Assembly: GCA_008508345.1 (NCBI GenBank)
Contig: QNGE01000408.1
Coordinates: 124,001 to 188,000, forward strand
Direction of reading: 5' to 3'
Length of the DNA: 64,000 nucleotides
Source of the DNA: Paragonimus westermani
Taxonomy: Eukaryota > Platyhelminthes > Trematoda > Plagiorchiida > Troglotrematidae
The position numbers and the translations under genes were made by a program. Shown here piece by piece: positions 61,401 through 64,000 of the stretch (its first letter is position 1; every line of letters begins with the position of its first letter). The notes under the pieces were generated by a model. It was not told the origin of the DNA, ran no database searches, and worked only from the letters and a program-made list of their open reading frames with translations.

Positions 61401-64000
61401 GTTGAGCGTGTAGATGTGATAATTCAATCGCCCCTAGTGTGAGGTCAGTCAGTTTAACTGAATCGGAAGGCCATTCGGGCTATTGATTTAGTTTTAAGTA
61501 GTCAGTTGATTACACCTAATTTGAACAACAATTAGCGACGATTGGAAGTTAGTTTCGGTGGGACACATGGTAAGGTAAATCCATGAAATCTGTGACCAAA
61601 ATTTGTATATCAACGTTACAATAACGCTCTCGTAATAATTGAGCTCAAAGGAAAAAGGAGGAAGGACCGGTAGAAAAGTTGTACAGGACTCCCAAACCCA
61701 GGTACTAACGCTGTCGAAGGGCTATTTAAAAAAAACGAACGGAATCAAAATCATATCCTTTAGTCTCAAGTGATAAATCGCAGCATGAAACCGTGAGTTT
61801 GACTTGTTTTGGCACAACAGTCAAGCGCTATAACGTGTGTGAGTTTTCCAAGTGAACATTTTCAACTCTTGAACGAACTTGGGAATATTGCTGAGCTATA
61901 AAGAAGTGGACAGAGATTAAGTCGAATAAAGTATTAACTATAACATGCGTACTGATCAGCGTGTTCATATTTAGATACATTAGACTACCAGGTCACCTGG
62001 AGCACCAACACAAACTGCTTCTACCCGAAGCGACTGAATCTGAATTTCAAAACTTCTGCAGGTTTTGAGGACGGTAAATAGGTTGATGAAAACAATCGTT
62101 TGACTTTCCTTTGTTGTGATGAGGATGAATGTCGCTGTCTTACTTGTTGAATGACAAATTCAGAGTGAATACCTTGACCTGCGAACATTGTCTTCTGTTC
62201 AATGACGCAATGATCCAGTGGCCAATTAACACAGACTTTCCTGAATTTTTTGCAACTGTATACATGGAATTTCTTATTTAGCAGATATGTAACTTGAACA
62301 CTCCAGTTTCGCCTATTCGCTACGCTGTACTATATGTGCCGTGTACCTGTTTACGCGTGCACGTTTCTCTTGACCTTATTTAGCACTCATTATCTACGTT
62401 CTCGTTCCGATCATTTTTAGGTCAATATATCCTTAGTAAGCAATAACCAAATAAACCGACAATCATTCAATAAGTTGAATCTCAAGTCTGGCAGTAACTA
62501 CTCGTCCATCACACAGTACATGTGGTAGAACAGACATGCGTCGGTGAAAGTGTCCAAAACTCAAGAAGTCTGAACTAACCATTACACGAGATACCAAAAT
62601 ATGTGAACGAAACTTTCTGAACTATTAAGGTATTCGAAGTGAGACGCTAAGCGCTCTGTGATGCAAAAGGAACGCAGAAGAATAGAAATACTGCACTAGA
62701 GTGGGATATACTGCTTGTGACTACGGAACGAAACACCAGTGATGTGGTGCAATTTAAGAGTCTCATCGAGCGTGATTGTGTTTCAAAATGAGGTTTGTCT
62801 CCGTCCGAACAAAGCAAACATGTTCCATTCTGTAGGTTTGAGTGGTTGCTGTCTATAAATGTGCTGTGTAGTTTCAAACATGAGTAAATAATGAACTTCG
62901 AAGTTTGAGCGATTACTTTGTTTCAAGGCATACACATTATACTAAGTGGTTACTTAGCCAGACTAAGTAACTATAACGTCGGGAATGTTTTGTTTGTGAA
63001 ACTTCAACAATACTACTATAAGCATCGTAAAACACGAGGCTGATGCCGAGTATATGGAGATTTACTGAAGTCTTGTCTATTTACTTATATGCGAAGTCAG
63101 CAGAAGACCACTATGACCCGCTTTTACATCCCCATAACACTCACTGACCTAATTCAGCAGCCAGGTAAATTTTCGCCACGAAAACCATAACATGCACACA
63201 CAAGCCTTCAAAATCATTTTAAGTTAACCTATGCGCTCGGTTACCACAGAGTTTGAAATTTTGTAGGCAAATCTCAGTTATGAGGCGTTACACATGATGT
63301 TATCTGTGATATGATTAAAAGCGAAAATCGATTAAACTCTAGCTTAATTTTTTATTAGAGTTTTGTATAAACACTGAACAATCATACAATTCAGTTAGCA
63401 CAAAATCATATAGTAGTTCCAACGTACACTTGCACACGCGGCCACTGACACAGCAAGATAATTGTAAACACCTCCTGCCCAAATAGGCTAGGTTTCACAA
63501 TTATACAGCTAGACAACATGTATGGTACACCCCCACTTTCCCAAAAGTGATCAGGTCCTTGCAGCGTTGAAGAAACACACTTTAGACTTCAAAAAAGTGG
63601 CTGCCAATAGCTTCATACACACTTCAATGAAAACTTGTAGTTATCTGGGTAGACAAAATCATTCTCAGTTTTCAACACTCCACCTTTAAGAGTAAGCGAA
63701 TACGTGCACCGCAGCTCAACCATTCAAAGGATAAACATGAGAAAATTGTCTGAGTCCGGAAACTTGTGGTATCCGAACAGTTTAGGTATCCTGCAGATTC
63801 GTACTCTGAAATGAGGAACAATCTCTAATATCCACAGCTCTGATACACACAAGCCAGCAGTGAGTCATGTGAACTGAATACAACTCTACAGACATGCTGA
63901 ATGTTCAGAAGTGAACGCATGAAGGACACTCCCAGCACTAAGAAAAAGATGTTCCGGACTGCGATGTCGTCCTGAAAACAAACTGTCAGGTTCAAATGAA
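58481..64000 (-). other. Upstream intron sequence to the right edge
   Basis: 5.5 kb on the 5' side of the first exon found. Because that exon starts in phase 1, this is intron at least at its left side. I searched the minus strand for an EMI domain, a signal peptide exon or further EGF modules and found none; open frames such as 60841-61161 and 62647-62877 have no recognisable domain. Confidence 0.45.

Overview
The window looks like nuclear DNA of a flatworm, most likely a digenean fluke. The reasons are a CsRn1-type Ty3/gypsy element (a clade first described from a liver fluke, with an unusual Cys/His array in Gag), Penelope-like and LINE remnants, and one conserved gene cut into small exons across introns of up to 10.7 kb. 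No prokaryotic gene organisation, CRISPR array or rRNA was seen.

Host gene. At least 15 exons on the minus strand (58480 down to 5610) join in frame through consensus splice sites into about 900 codons of tandem EGF repeats. The first six exons (58.5-43.4 kb) each carry one six-cysteine EGF module, three of them with the calcium-binding/hydroxylation consensus. The next nine (34.4-5.6 kb) carry laminin-type, MEGF-style repeats. This order matches the MEGF6 family. Neither the 5' end (signal peptide, EMI domain) nor the stop codon is in the window: a 5' exon must lie beyond 58480 and another exon to the left of 5610. One intron starts with a GC donor.

Mobile DNA. (i) 1-3.8 kb: a broken Ty3/gypsy element, plus strand, cut by the left edge. 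(ii) 8096-12977: a complete CsRn1-like LTR retrotransposon with open gag and pol, 338-bp LTRs differing at 6 positions, a 4-bp target duplication, primer site and polypurine tract, in the largest intron. (iii) 21094-21431: an old solo LTR of the same family. (iv) Penelope-like (GIY-YIG) remnants at 13.4-14.0, 32.7, 37.0, 48.6 and 56.4 kb. (v) LINE remnants at 36.0-36.4 and 38.9 kb. (vi) Two tRNA-derived SINE-like copies head to head at 51.0-51.3 kb. (vii) A ~110-bp inverted repeat around a Penelope tail at 36.8-37.3 kb, a diverged pair at 41.4/55.0 kb, and a block of unknown origin at 44.1-44.8 kb.

The rest of the introns shows no further gene that I can support. No clearly new multi-gene system was found. 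The points most worth a second look are the intact retrotransposon with its stop-start gag/pol junction, the inverted repeat around the Penelope tail, the SINE pair, and the exon-phase change at the boundary between the two EGF types.
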